A DNA stretch of 64,000 nucleotides, taken from assembly GCA_963930655.1 (NCBI GenBank), contig OZ005610.1, forward strand, positions 7,135,001 through 7,199,000. Direction: 5' to 3'. The notes under the pieces are model-generated. The model saw only the letters and a program-made list of their open reading frames with translations. It searched no databases and was not told where the DNA came from. Made by a program: the position numbers and the translations under genes. Of the stretch, positions 40,107-50,571 are shown in pieces. The number at the start of each line of letters is the position of its first letter. Positions within the stretch are counted from its first letter, which is position 1. Origin of the DNA: Myrica gale (taxonomy: Eukaryota; Streptophyta; Magnoliopsida; Fagales; Myricaceae).

Positions 40107-41570
40107 TTACTTCAATTTTATATGTGAAGAGTTGCCCTGGAAAAAATTTATGTTTACTGTGAAAAAATTAATATGCTTTGAAAGGAGATATAGCCATAAA
40201 CTGGCCATTCATTAACTCTTCGGTAGGGCTTTTGAGTTTTCTGCTATCAAGGGCATGTTCGTTTTCAATATTTTTTTAGTATTTGCATCATACTTTTTAA
40301 CATTACAATCTCAACATCATAAAAACGCGCATTTCAATACAACTCATTAGTACCTTTTTACACACATAAATATACGCATGCTAATATAGCTCAAACATCA
40401 CCTAAATTTTTTCAAAACACTTAGAATCTAAAAATTTCCCCAAAATGAACCTGACCCAAATTTCTGGGTGAAAACAAAAATGGGATATATGTATGTCTGG
40501 ACTGACACTTACTGCTCGAACTCTAATTACTTAGAAGACAAGTATTCTATTGACTATAGATAAGGGGTTGGGTCCATGTAACTCATGGGTCAAAACTATA
40601 TCATTGCATTAAGCCTTTAAACTAGTAAAGTTTATCTATGCACGTCTTTTGATTTATTAGATCCAACTATTAAAATTGTTTCACAAGAAATGTTTATCCA
40701 TGAATTTTTGTAATTTAAAGGTTTAATGTAATTAATTTAATAATTTAGACCAAGAATGATATTAAGCGGACGAAAAAATTGGAGCTGTTGTATACTGTGT
40801 TTCCTCTCCATCTGATTTATTTGTTTGTCGGTTGTTAATAGTGGGTGGCATATCAATTTGAGTTTTATTTGACTGCCGGCACAATTTCCTCGCGGATTCT
40901 TCTCCTCTGTGGATAATGCACATGATTTGATGAAGAGAAAATGGAGCATGTGCGTTTGTTTGAGAAAATGTTTGCATAATATAACAATTATAAAATATTA
41001 TCTTTTTTCACATTAAATCATCTATTTTTATTATAATAAATATAAAAATCATTATAATTATCTATTTTTTTTATAATTATAATATCCTAAAATTTTAACT
41101 ATCAAACAAAGAAAACCGGAGACTTCAAATGGTGTTTGCATATGTCAAAATTTTGGTCTTTAAAAAAATTTTAATTTAGTAAAAAAAACAACAACAACAA
41201 AACTCGCATCCCAAAATTTTGTAATGATTAAATATAACTACAAAGTATAAAAAGTTAAATTAGCTCTTTTTAATTAAATTATGTATTTCTATTATAATAA
41301 ATAGATAAATAAAGAAACTTAACTATATGGTCGCCGACATTACAACGGGCTGGACGTCAGCAGACACTCGAGAAGAAACAAAAAGAAAACAAAACAAAAT
41401 TGTCAACGTACAGAAGAACACCGACCCACGGCCACAAGCATACAGAGGATTTGGAAACTGGTTACCACAAGTCGGCCTATATGTTAGATTCCTTCATTTC
41501 CTTGCATGTTTCTTTACTGACGTAGTTGGAAGCTCTTTCACGGTCCCTGCGTTTTTTTAGGGATAACTTA
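40107..41570. other. intergenic DNA with degraded MITE-like traces
   Basis: A segment from about 40252 (GGGCATGTTCG) to about 40455 and another at about 40955-41107 (TGTGCGTTTG to ATCAAACAAAG) look like further degraded MITEs but lack clear matching ends. No gene recognised. Confidence 0.35.
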
Positions 41571-41574
41571 ATAA

Positions 41575-42018
41575 TTAGTCTAATGAGTCTCTACGAGCAA
41601 AAATTAAATCGATACCTCTAATTATTAATTCAGTAATTTGAGACTTATAACTTTTAAAATCATCAATTCACGCTCTGTCCAAATTAGACGTTAAGTCTGA
41701 CAGAAAATCAAGTAAAATCATTGAAATGCCCCTCAAAAGCTAAATTTTAAAAAATAAATTAAAATAAATAGATTATTGAAATAGGGTTTCAATAGTTTTA
41801 TTTTTGAAAATATCATTTTTATTTATTTTTAATGAATTTTTAGTAATTTTATTTTGGAGGGACATTTTTGTTATTTTGCATAATTTTTCGCGGATTTAAC
41901 GTCTAATTTAGACGTAGCGTGAATTGATGATTTTCAAAAGTTATAGATCTCGAATCACCGAATTATTAATCGAAGATACCAGTTTAATTTTTACTCATAT
42001 TTATTTCTAATCTGACGT
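41575..42018. mobile_element. fold-back (MULE-like) element with long inverted arms
   Basis: Arms of about 120 bp in inverted orientation: left at about 41575-41695, right at about 41890-42018. Both contain ATCATCAATTCACGCT and TAAATTAGACGTTAA (or complements) plus the stretch around AAAAATTAAA. The centre of about 190 bp is AT-rich and non-coding. Long inverted arms with a small core suggest a Mutator-like or fold-back element. I could not fix the outer border or the duplication. Confidence 0.6.
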
Positions 42019-42047
42019 AATTTTTTGAGATATATAAAGTTTCGGAA

Positions 42048-42740
42048 GTGAAATTATGGTCTATGGGGACCTCATACCAAGTGCTCGTGACTTCTCATCT
42101 CAGGTTCTCCGTGTCTCTTGAACACAAGGGTGCATGGATTTCCCAGTTTTCTGCATCGCCGTCTGTGTCTTGGTCTCCTCCCCCTCCCCCCCCCCCCCCC
42201 CATGGATTCTCTAAGATTAATGTTGATATTGCCATTAGGCCTGCTTTTTCTGTTGCTGTGTGTGTGTGCCGTGATGAGTTGGGGACTATTTTTCATGCTG
42301 AAACTTCTATTTTTCCAGCTTTGGATCCTGTGGTAGGTGAGGCGCATGCCATGCAGCTGGGGCTTCGGGTTGCTCTGGAGAACCATCTTCATGATGTCAT
42401 CTTCGAAGGTGATTCTTCAGTTGTCATTGCAGCTCTGCAGGATCGTTCCTCCTCTCCTCCTTGGGCACTGGAGGTTCTTCTTTTCAACATGCGAACTGCT
42501 GCTGATCAGCTTCATTTTTGTCGTTGGCAGCATGTTCCTCGCAGTGCGAATTTAATTCCGCACCGTTTAGCTCAATGGGCGGCATCCTCGTATTTTGAGG
42601 GTGTCATTCCCTTTCTTCCCTAGCTTTCTTGTTCCTATCCATGGGTTTATGAGGACTTTGACCCCCCCTGACGCTCTATGTTTTGTTTAAACTCTGCTCT
42701 TCCTTTTATAATATATGTCCGTATTTGCTCAAAAAAAAAA
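42048..42740 (+). mobile_element. 5'-truncated LINE with RNase H domain and poly-A tail
   Basis: An open frame to a TAG at 42621-42623 encodes a plant LINE-type RNase H (RVT_3-like) domain. KINVDIAI carries the first Asp, VGEAHAMQLGLR the Glu and VIFEGDSSVVIAAL the second Asp, followed by WQHVPRSANLIPHRLAQW. About 100 bp of 3' UTR follow, then an A-run at 42731-42741. Reverse transcriptase and endonuclease are absent. A 16-C tract (42186-42201) keeps the frame and reads as polyproline before the domain. No target duplication was found, so the 5' border is approximate. It is a mobile-element remnant, not a host gene. Confidence 0.8.
42186..42201. repeat. 16-C homopolymer inside the LINE frame
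   Basis: Uninterrupted C run encoding part of a proline stretch just before the RNase H domain. Confidence 0.9.
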
Positions 42741-42741
42741 A

Positions 42742-43297
42742 GAGCATACTTAGAGTTACATCTTTTTCTTTCGTAACCGTTGATTAAGCTTAAGGTGAAC
42801 AAGACTCGTAAGTTTGAGTGGAGTGGGTTCAAAACAGGTGTGCCGCAGCGCATTGGCATGCTTGTCTTCTTCTTCTTTTTCATAGTATTGGCATGCATGT
42901 CAAAGGTGTTGAAGCCCATGCGAATGGACTAATGTACAAGCAAGCAAAAAGTAGTCCAAAAGCTCTACCACTGCCACGCAATTGTAATCCACATTGCCAA
43001 ATCTCAGGGGAAGCATTGAATATGCTTCCATTTACCTGAATACACTAATTCCTCACAAACCAAGACGCTCAAGTAGTTTATTACAGGGAAAATCGTACTT
43101 CTAATCGTGAAAAATCAATTGTGCTGGAGAGAGAGAGAACCTGGGAATTAAAATCGAACCAAAAACATAACAGAAATACAATCTGACAGACCAATTAATT
43201 GGTGTAACATACTGACCCTTAGTTGTACAGAAGAAATAACTATCATAACCAATGCTGCTGCTGGAAGTTAAAATTGTTCTTAATTTAGCCTCTTAGA
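42742..43297. other. 3' flank of the coatomer alpha gene
   Basis: No separate gene recognised. The right half probably contains the 3' UTR of the minus-strand coatomer gene. Confidence 0.5.
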
Positions 43298-46200
43298 TCA
43301 TCTTATCTGGGAAGGAGAACAAAGTAAACCGGATGCATCTGATCCAACAACTGCAAGATCACAAACAGCACAAAGCTGGCCTTCCTGGACTGGAACAAAC
43401 CTAGAGCTGCAGTAAGGGCATGATGCATCCTTCTGTCCGCGGTATATAGGCACATATGTTGCACCACAAACAACGAACGGGTTTCTGAAGTCATAATTCA
43501 GCTGGGATGCATCTTTCATATTCTTCTCAGCAGCCTGCAGGACTTGACGGGCAGTTTTTGCTTGGTTATCAATGGTTGGATTGGTTTCTAACAGACGCCG
43601 GGCAAAGTTTGCTGCAGTGTTCAGATTACCAGCCTTGTAGCAAACCCTCATGGCACTCACCAAGGCAAGTCTCAAGTGAGGCATTTGAAGGTTACAGTGA
43701 GTGAAGTAGGCAGCAAGCTCTTGCTCGCGAACTGGATCATCTTTAATTTCCCTCCTCTTAAGCTCCATCTTCAAACCCAGAACATATTCCTTAACAATGA
43801 CGATCAATTCCTTCACCTCATCAACCTCTCTCCTTGACTCAACTACAATCAGAGGAATGGTATGGAGAATACTGAGGAAAAGCCGTAGAGCCTCCGTAAA
43901 TTTCCCGGATGTTGTGGCCTTGTAACCAGCCTTAAGCTTTTCTTCAAGCTGAGAGAATTTGAACACAAGAGCAGGCAGGCCCCTCACATTAGGGCTAGCT
44001 GATTCACTCCATCCCCTCTCAACTGCTACTGAGATCACAGGAGCTGACGAGAAGGCTCGCAGATAAGTGTGGCTGCCCATGTGTAAGTCAAGAAATAACG
44101 GTGTCAAGGGAGCAAAGTTCCTTATAGCCAGCTGCCGGCTCAACAAGCGCATTGCGGTATCAAAATTCCCAGCTGCTGCGTGTTCAGCAGCAAGAGATGA
44201 TTTTTGTATCCAAATTTGACTGACAGGCATACCAGGAGTTGGTGCGACAAACACAGAAGAACGGCCATTGCTAGCAGCTTTGGGTGTATCAGTCTCAGGG
44301 GGAAGATCAAGATCTTCAAGATCCCATCCTCGCTCTCCCTCATCATTTTCTTCGTGCACATCCTCATCCTCCAATCCTATGCTGACTTCTCCATTCTGCA
44401 TGTTTTCCACGTCAACAATATCCAAATCCTCACCCCAATCAGCATCTGCAGCCTCCTCATACTCCTCTTCTGCATTCCTGCCTACGGCATCAAGACTACC
44501 CTCAAATATTCCTCTCATTACCCTCAACAAGGGCCAATCTCCACTACACAAGAGTGGACTCGGAGGCATCAAAAGAGAAGGTGATTTCCCCTCAGGCAAA
44601 CAAGGCACGTTATCTCCAAGTTCAGCAGCAAGACGTTCAGCTACATCGTGAAGACCGTGAACTGCAGCTGTGATATAAGCAAGGGGCAAATGGCCAGCAT
44701 TCTCCAAGATCTTAACACGCTCCTTGACATCACCCAAATATAGAGCATTGTGGAACTGACCCATTACGTCGTTCTTAACTTCAGCGATTTTCAGCATTTT
44801 GGACAATTTATCGAAATTCCCCGTGACAAGATAAAGGAAGGAGAGCCTCTCAAAGTTTTTTGTTCTTTGGTATGCATATTCAACAATGCCTGCATTGCCT
44901 TGGCGAAGGGCCTCTACTCCCAATCGATACCAGTGATCTTTTTCATCAATTTCCTTGGCAGAGGCAACGGCAACTTGGATGTTACCGCTCTCTAGTGCCA
45001 AGTTGAAGCGAATTCTCTCATCCCTCACAAAATGAAGGGCAACCTCTGGGAAACCTTTCTGCTGAAGGTATGCAATCATGGCCTGTCCACAGAGATCAGA
45101 GCTCCTAATCATGCTCATAACCTGGTCATATTTCTTCTTCAGAAGGAACAACTTGAAAACATATTCGGTGGAGTCAATAACAATTGCGCGGTTTTTACCA
45201 TCACGATCCAAGCAGTGAATAGTGTTTCCCGAAACTTTAGTTATGTATACTGGGACATCAAGGGTCTGGATGATTCCAGTATCTCCATTAGGAAGACAGT
45301 ATTTGATATGGTTCAAGGTGGTATAAATAAAGACACCACTTTCGTCCCAAGCTCCACTCTTCACACGGATTGTCTCATGGAGAGTGCATTGATGCACAAG
45401 CTTCTTACTGGCTATTATAATAGAATGTTTGCTCAGCAAAGCAACACTCTCCATGTCCGGTGACCAAACAACATACCTAATGAAGGGAGTTTGAAGCTCC
45501 CCAAGAATAATCCGCTGTTGTAGATCGAAGATAACTACCCTATCCTCTGCCCTGCACAACAAATTTCCAGTTCCAGCATAGAATATTGCATCAACAACTA
45601 CAGGAATTGCACTTTTCTTGACCGTCTCGTTTTTAAGATTTTTTACTACCACTTGGTTGCTGCTCTTTTCAAGGACTGCAAATCTATTTCGAGCAACAAA
45701 GACAGCAGATCCTCCACTACCTCTTTTGGCCTCCTGAACATTCTCACCCCTACCAAAGCTGTCTTTTGGAATGGTATAGAGCTCATAAGAACCCCCATCC
45801 ACATCTGAACAGATCAAAACAGCATTTTCGGTAGGACTATAAGAAAGTGTTTTGGCACCTTGGTTCAAGGAGGAAGAACCGGGCCGTCGAATAGGGATTA
45901 CCTGAGTGTCTTTCTGAGTTGAGAACTCAAAGAAGCGAAGAAAACGATCTTTAACATAGTACAGAGAATCACCACTCACAGAAAAAGCAGGCCGCTCTCT
46001 CTCCAATTTGAAAACAATCATTCCACTATCATGACCAGCAGCCAGAAGGTTCATTTCAGGATGTGAAGCAAGAGTCCAAAATCTGTCATGCTCCCTGCGA
46101 AATGTCTGAAGACCAGTCCTCTTTGTAGCATCCCAAACACGAATACTCCTATCCTCTGAATTGGACACAATAATATCCTGCCTAGCATGGAATAGAACAC

Positions 46201-49200
46201 ATGACACATTATTCATGTGGCCTCGCAAAGTATCTACTTCCCAAGCCTTTGTATCTGAATTCAGAGATGAGGTGGCAATCATTAGCTAGTTCAACTCCAC
46301 CATTTGATAAAGCTGCACTATTATTAGCAGAGGAACCCACTACACTACCAGACTATTTGTTTCTTCAACCACCAAGCAATAAGCTCACATTAGCAGTTGC
46401 TATGTCGTCATGTAGGCATATCAAATTGGTCGGATAAAAGCATGACAATCAGACAACAATATTTTTTTTTCCTTAATATAGAATGTTTGTCAAAACTCCA
46501 GTTTCCAAAATGACAGGCAAAGAGAAGTTCGCACGAAACAGTATTATGACCAATTTTAGAAGACATTTTTTTTGTGAGATACTTTCATTCAAACCCCCCC
46601 CCCCCCCACAAAAACAAATACTAACCACAAGAAGAGGGTGGGCTTACACGGACATACCATTCATTCTCCATATTTTCACTTGCCGATCATCTGCTCCGGA
46701 TACAATCAGGGGAAGGGTGGGATGGAATGACGCCCAGTTGACTCCCCGATCATGACCTTCCAAGACATACTTAACGACAGCATCAACCCCACCAAAGAGA
46801 TCTGTATTCATCTGACTCAATCGCAGGATGTCATCAGCAGGGGAAACTGTTTTTTTCCTCAGGGCACCAATATCCCAGACACGAACAGTTTGATCCAAGG
46901 ATGCTGACACAACCAAGTCCTCCTTAGGATGGAATGAGGCACACATGACATAATGGTTATGTCCAGTTAAAACAGATATACAGGTTCGGGACTGCCAGTT
47001 CCATATTCTGATAGTCTGATCATCACTAGCACTAACAATCCACGGGTATTCGTGATGGAATTGAACAGTGCGGATGTAATCAAGATGTCCTAGAAGGGTA
47101 AACAAACACCTATGCAACTTGTAATTCCACACCTTGATCTTGTAATCATCCCCTGCCAAACCATAAAACTCAAAATCACTTATCCAGGGCCACTTCTGGC
47201 GGAGCCAACACTCCATGATTAAACTTTCCATCATAGGGGAGATTCACAACTTACCAGTATTTGGGTTCATATAGGGAAAACAACTAACATAACAGGTTTG
47301 CTAGTTTTGCAGAAAGAAAGCAGGGCTGCCATATATTTCGCTTACAAAAGGCAACAAGAGTGTAAAAGAAAACAATGTGATTAGCTGTAATGCCCAATCC
47401 CGTTCGTGTGGATGGAGGGCACTAGCCCTGATTCCCCCACCCCCAACACCAAAAAAAAAACCCCATATTTTTAATAAAATGAATAAAAATAAAAAACAAA
47501 AATGAATCTATTGTGTCATATAGCAAAAGCATAAATCAATACTCTTTGGTGTAATCATCTCTTCTCATACCGTTTACATTTCATATCGAAACATTATCTC
47601 TCCTAATATTGGGCATGTTTGAGCCCCAAATAGTTGGGGCCAAATATTTGGGTTTAATACTAAAAAATTCTTCACATGATTTTTTATTATTATAATATTT
47701 ATTAAAAATCTTCTCTCTTCACTTTTTCACCAACCTCCATAACATTTCTTTACTTTATAATATTTCCCAAACCCCAATACCCAAAATTTTCACCCTCAAA
47801 CATCCCCATTATTTAAGGTATATTTTCTCTTTCTAGTTTCTGCTGTTTATAGATTGCATTTTACTTTTTACTCCTCTAATAAATCCTATTTGTATCAGAA
47901 GAAGGGCAGAATTTTGAGGTTTCTAAGTGTTGCCAAACTACAAGTTAGACAAAGCATAAAAATCATAGATAATATCGTTATGCCATGGAATAAATCAAAT
48001 AGAGTCTTACTATGTTTTGGCAAACATTCTCAACAGTTGCATCTACTTCTTATCCTAAAGTTCAAATTTCTGGAGACATATATGCAAATGAATATTTTCT
48101 GAGTGTGTGAAGCAATTTCTTCATGCAAGTTTTTTTTTTATTTGCTCAATACTCAAAATTGTCTTCATCAACTGTGTGAACATTTCATATGTTGGAACAA
48201 AAGTCTTATATTGATGGGGGAGGGGCTATAGTTTGTGTTGACAGTAGTGTTGATGGGTCTCTAGCGACGGAGGATGGAAACTATACCTCGACCGAACCCT
48301 TGGCGGTTAGTTTCCCTCATAAAGCTTTGGGGGGAGAATTTACAGCGTGGGTCTTGGACATGGTTTCCTCTGTGGGTCAGATGGTTGGGGTGTCGTGCGG
48401 TGGTCAAGAGGAAAAGTTGAGGGACCTCTTTGCAGCGTTGGAACGCGATCGGATGCAGATTTGTTCGAAAACGTCTAGAAAATCAGGGGGAGGATGCTCA
48501 GGGAGTTGAAGGGCTTGAAGTCTTCGGCTAATTATGAAGGGTCTTCTTCGATCGCTAGGAAGACTGTGAGCTTTGGGCTGGACTGTTAGGGATCACGTTT
48601 GGGTTGCGGGTGGGTGGGAGTTCTTGGGAGGGTCTTGTTGGTAGGGGTGAAAACCGACCCCTCGGTTCGGTTTTCAGCCTCCACCGTCAACCGAACCGAG
48701 GGGCTCGGTTGATAAAAAATGGTGACCGACGACCACGCCGAGAGTCTGTTACACCGGCCGGACTGACGTCGGTCGGCTTCGGTCGAGGTTCGGTCGGTCC
48801 CGAAAACCACCACCAACCACCACAATCACCAAAAACCACCACCAACCACCACAATCAACCACCAACAGAGAGAGAGAGAGAAATTGTAAATCTGGAAAAA
48901 AAGAGTCGTCCGAACTCCGAACTCCGCCCTGGGTTCACGCTTCACAAAGAAGTCCTCCTCGCTGCCGGTGAACATTCCGGACTGGTCGAAGATCCTGAGG
49001 GACGAGTACAGAGACAATCGCCGCGAGGACGACGTTGACGACGACGATGTCTGCAAGAACGGGGTGAGGGTCCCGCCGCACGAGTTTCTCGCGAGGCAGA
49101 TGGCGCGGACGAGGATCGCGTCCTTCTCGGTCCATGAAAGCGTCGGGACTGGTGGGGGAGTGAGAGAGACAGAGAGAGACTGAGTTAGGGTTAGGGTAAA

Positions 49201-50571
49201 ATGAATTCGAATGCGAAGGGTAGTTGGGAGTCGGGACCAGGGGTAAAAAAAATTAAAAAATCGTGTAAGTGATGGGTCGGTCGGTTCGGTTGTCGGTTAA
49301 CCGACCCATCACACCGAACACCGAACCGACTCTGTCGGTTTTATAAAAACATGGGCCGAGGGCCGACCTGGGCCATCGCCCAACCGCCCGCGCCAATGGG
49401 CTGCGGTCGGTTTGGGTCGGCCGGTTCGGCCCTCGGCCCAAAAATGTTCAGGCCTACTTGTTGGCTAGTGGGTTGAGGGTGCTTTTGTTTTTTTTGGGAG
49501 AGTTTTGTTGGCTAGTGGGTTGAGGGTGGGTGGGAGTTCTTGGCGTTCTTTGGGCCTTTGTGTTCCCTTTTCTGGTTTCCCCTTTTTTTTAGTTTTCTAG
49601 TTGTTTGTGTTATGATTCTTTAGTATTTTCTCTTGTACTGTTGACTTCGTTGTTGTGTGTTTCGTGTTTTTCTTCTTTTTAATAATATTGACTTACTTCT
49701 CAAAAAAAAAGTCTTATATTATTATATTTGCAATTTATGTCTGCAGATTACCGGTTGATTGTTTAATGATAATGCTACTAACCAAGTTAGAAGTATCAAA
49801 TGATAATGACATTTTGTTTGTTCATTCAATTTTCTAACAATTGTATATGTTGGCATAAGTAGTAGCGATGATGATAAACATGAAGCAAAATTGTGGGTTC
49901 TACCAAATATCAATCAAACTATTAATGAAATTACACTACAGAATAGACATTTTAATGGCATTAAAAAGTTAAATAAAAATAGGATTGTTTGATCTTTCTT
50001 GTATTTTTACTAAGAAACTAAGTTTATGTTTAGTTGTTAATGCATTCAGTCTTTTCTCCTATACCTTTTTTTTCTAGAGCATACGGCTTGTTCTTAGTCA
50101 ATTTTCCAGTATCACCCCCCCCCCCAGAATATAATTGCCGCTCCATCTTTCCAAACACAGAATCATACATACCTAACAGATCCAGACAACACGATTCCAC
50201 TAATTGGAAACGCAAAATATAAGCTGCCCGAAATTTTAAAATCACAATAGATTTAGCAATGACGACGCAGTTATAATCAGCACAGTTCTAAATGCGTGAA
50301 AACCGAGATGTTACGAATGAATCACGAGGCAAACACAATTTGAAGAGTGACAGGCTGATATACCCCCGGAGACGAACAATGGTTGAGACTTGTGGAAATG
50401 GACGCCGCGAACTGGTCCATCGTGCTCATCAAACCGATCAATGAGAGTCCCCATCCTGTAATCCCAGAGCTGGATCACACCGCTGTGAAGACTCGCCAAG
50501 ATCCATGGCCTCTTACTATGGAAGCTCAGTCCCTTCACTCTATTGCTCTTCGTCTCAAACTTCGTCAGCAT
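43298..50571 (-). CDS. alpha-COP: coatomer subunit alpha (alpha-COP)
   Basis: Largest subunit of the COPI coat, which drives retrograde Golgi-to-ER vesicle traffic in the cytosol and on Golgi membranes. Three CDS exons: 50364-50571, 46658-47152 and 43298-46254. They join in phase (1 then 2 bases at both junctions) to 1,219 residues, the normal length. The N-terminal WD40 propeller starts [18 protein letters not shown] and shows repeats such as [50 protein letters not shown] and [12 protein letters not shown]. The middle TPR-like region has [13 protein letters not shown], and an acidic linker ([16 protein letters not shown]) precedes the C-terminal coatomer domain, which ends in cysteine pairs (CPYC, CAVC). 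The 3.2-kb first intron holds a MITE and a LINE with a nested hAT. A donor-like site near 50871 and an acceptor-like site near 50600 suggest an additional intron in the 5' UTR. Confidence 0.95.
46594..46607. repeat. 14-C homopolymer in coatomer intron 2
   Basis: Uninterrupted C run in the 403-bp intron between exons 46658-47152 and 43298-46254. Confidence 0.9.
47611..47807. mobile_element. Tourist-like MITE, family 2 (in coatomer intron 1)
   Basis: 197 bp with ends GGGCATGTTTGAG and CTCAAACATCCCC, flanked by ATT on both sides (47608-47610 and 47808-47810). It shares its body with the copy at 52.99 kb (TAATATTTATTAAAAA, CTTTTTCACCAAC, AACATTTCTTTACTTTATAA). Confidence 0.8.
48642..49456. mobile_element. 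hAT-like element carrying a host gene fragment (Pack-hAT type)
   Basis: 815 bp with ends TAGGGGTGAAAACCGACC and TTCAGGCCTA and the identical flanking 8-mer CTTGTTGG at 48634-48641 and 49457-49464. Subterminal regions on both sides are packed with CGGTTCGGT / ACCGAACCG motifs, as in the other TAGGG...CCTA elements of this window. The centre (about 48940-49150) is unrelated GC-rich coding-like DNA, described as a separate feature. Confidence 0.87.
48940..49150 (+). pseudogene. captured S40/DUF584 (senescence regulator) gene fragment
   Basis: The plus-strand frame around 48959-49144 reads [19 protein letters not shown], then an aspartate-rich stretch, then [11 protein letters not shown] and [15 protein letters not shown]. 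These are hallmark blocks of the plant S40 (DUF584) senescence-regulator family. The family's N-terminal part and final basic helix (around TLKGRDLRRVRNA) are absent. The frame is still open over the conserved blocks, which suggests recent capture or selection. It lies wholly inside the hAT element. Confidence 0.78.
49721..50363. other. rest of coatomer intron 1
   Basis: Intronic DNA without recognised elements; includes an 11-C run at 50115-50125. Confidence 0.5.

Larger units (their letters stand above)
48213..49706 (+). mobile_element. LINE-derived insertion in coatomer intron 1, split by a hAT element
   Basis: A non-LTR insertion flanked by AAAAGTCTTATATT (48199-48212, and again at about 49707-49720 just after the poly-A tail). 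The 5' part is coding in the style of a plant LINE first ORF ([16 protein letters not shown], then [16 protein letters not shown]). The 3' part is a T-rich tail ending CTTCTCAAAAAAAAA. There is no reverse transcriptase, so it is a defective or internally deleted copy. A hAT element interrupts it at 48642-49456. It lies antisense to the coatomer gene. Family assignment of the coding part is moderate; the insertion structure is clear. Confidence 0.75.

Noticed and set aside
42072..42392. Minus-strand 106-codon frame with polyglycine
   Set aside because: Antisense shadow of the LINE RNase H frame and its poly-C tract.
44204..44651. Plus-strand frames of 126-127 codons inside the coatomer gene
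   Set aside because: They are antisense to the confirmed coatomer alpha coding exon and have no motif.
49180..49200. TTAGGG-like repeats as an interstitial telomere
   Set aside because: Only about two units, and not the plant TTTAGGG repeat; it lies inside the hAT element.
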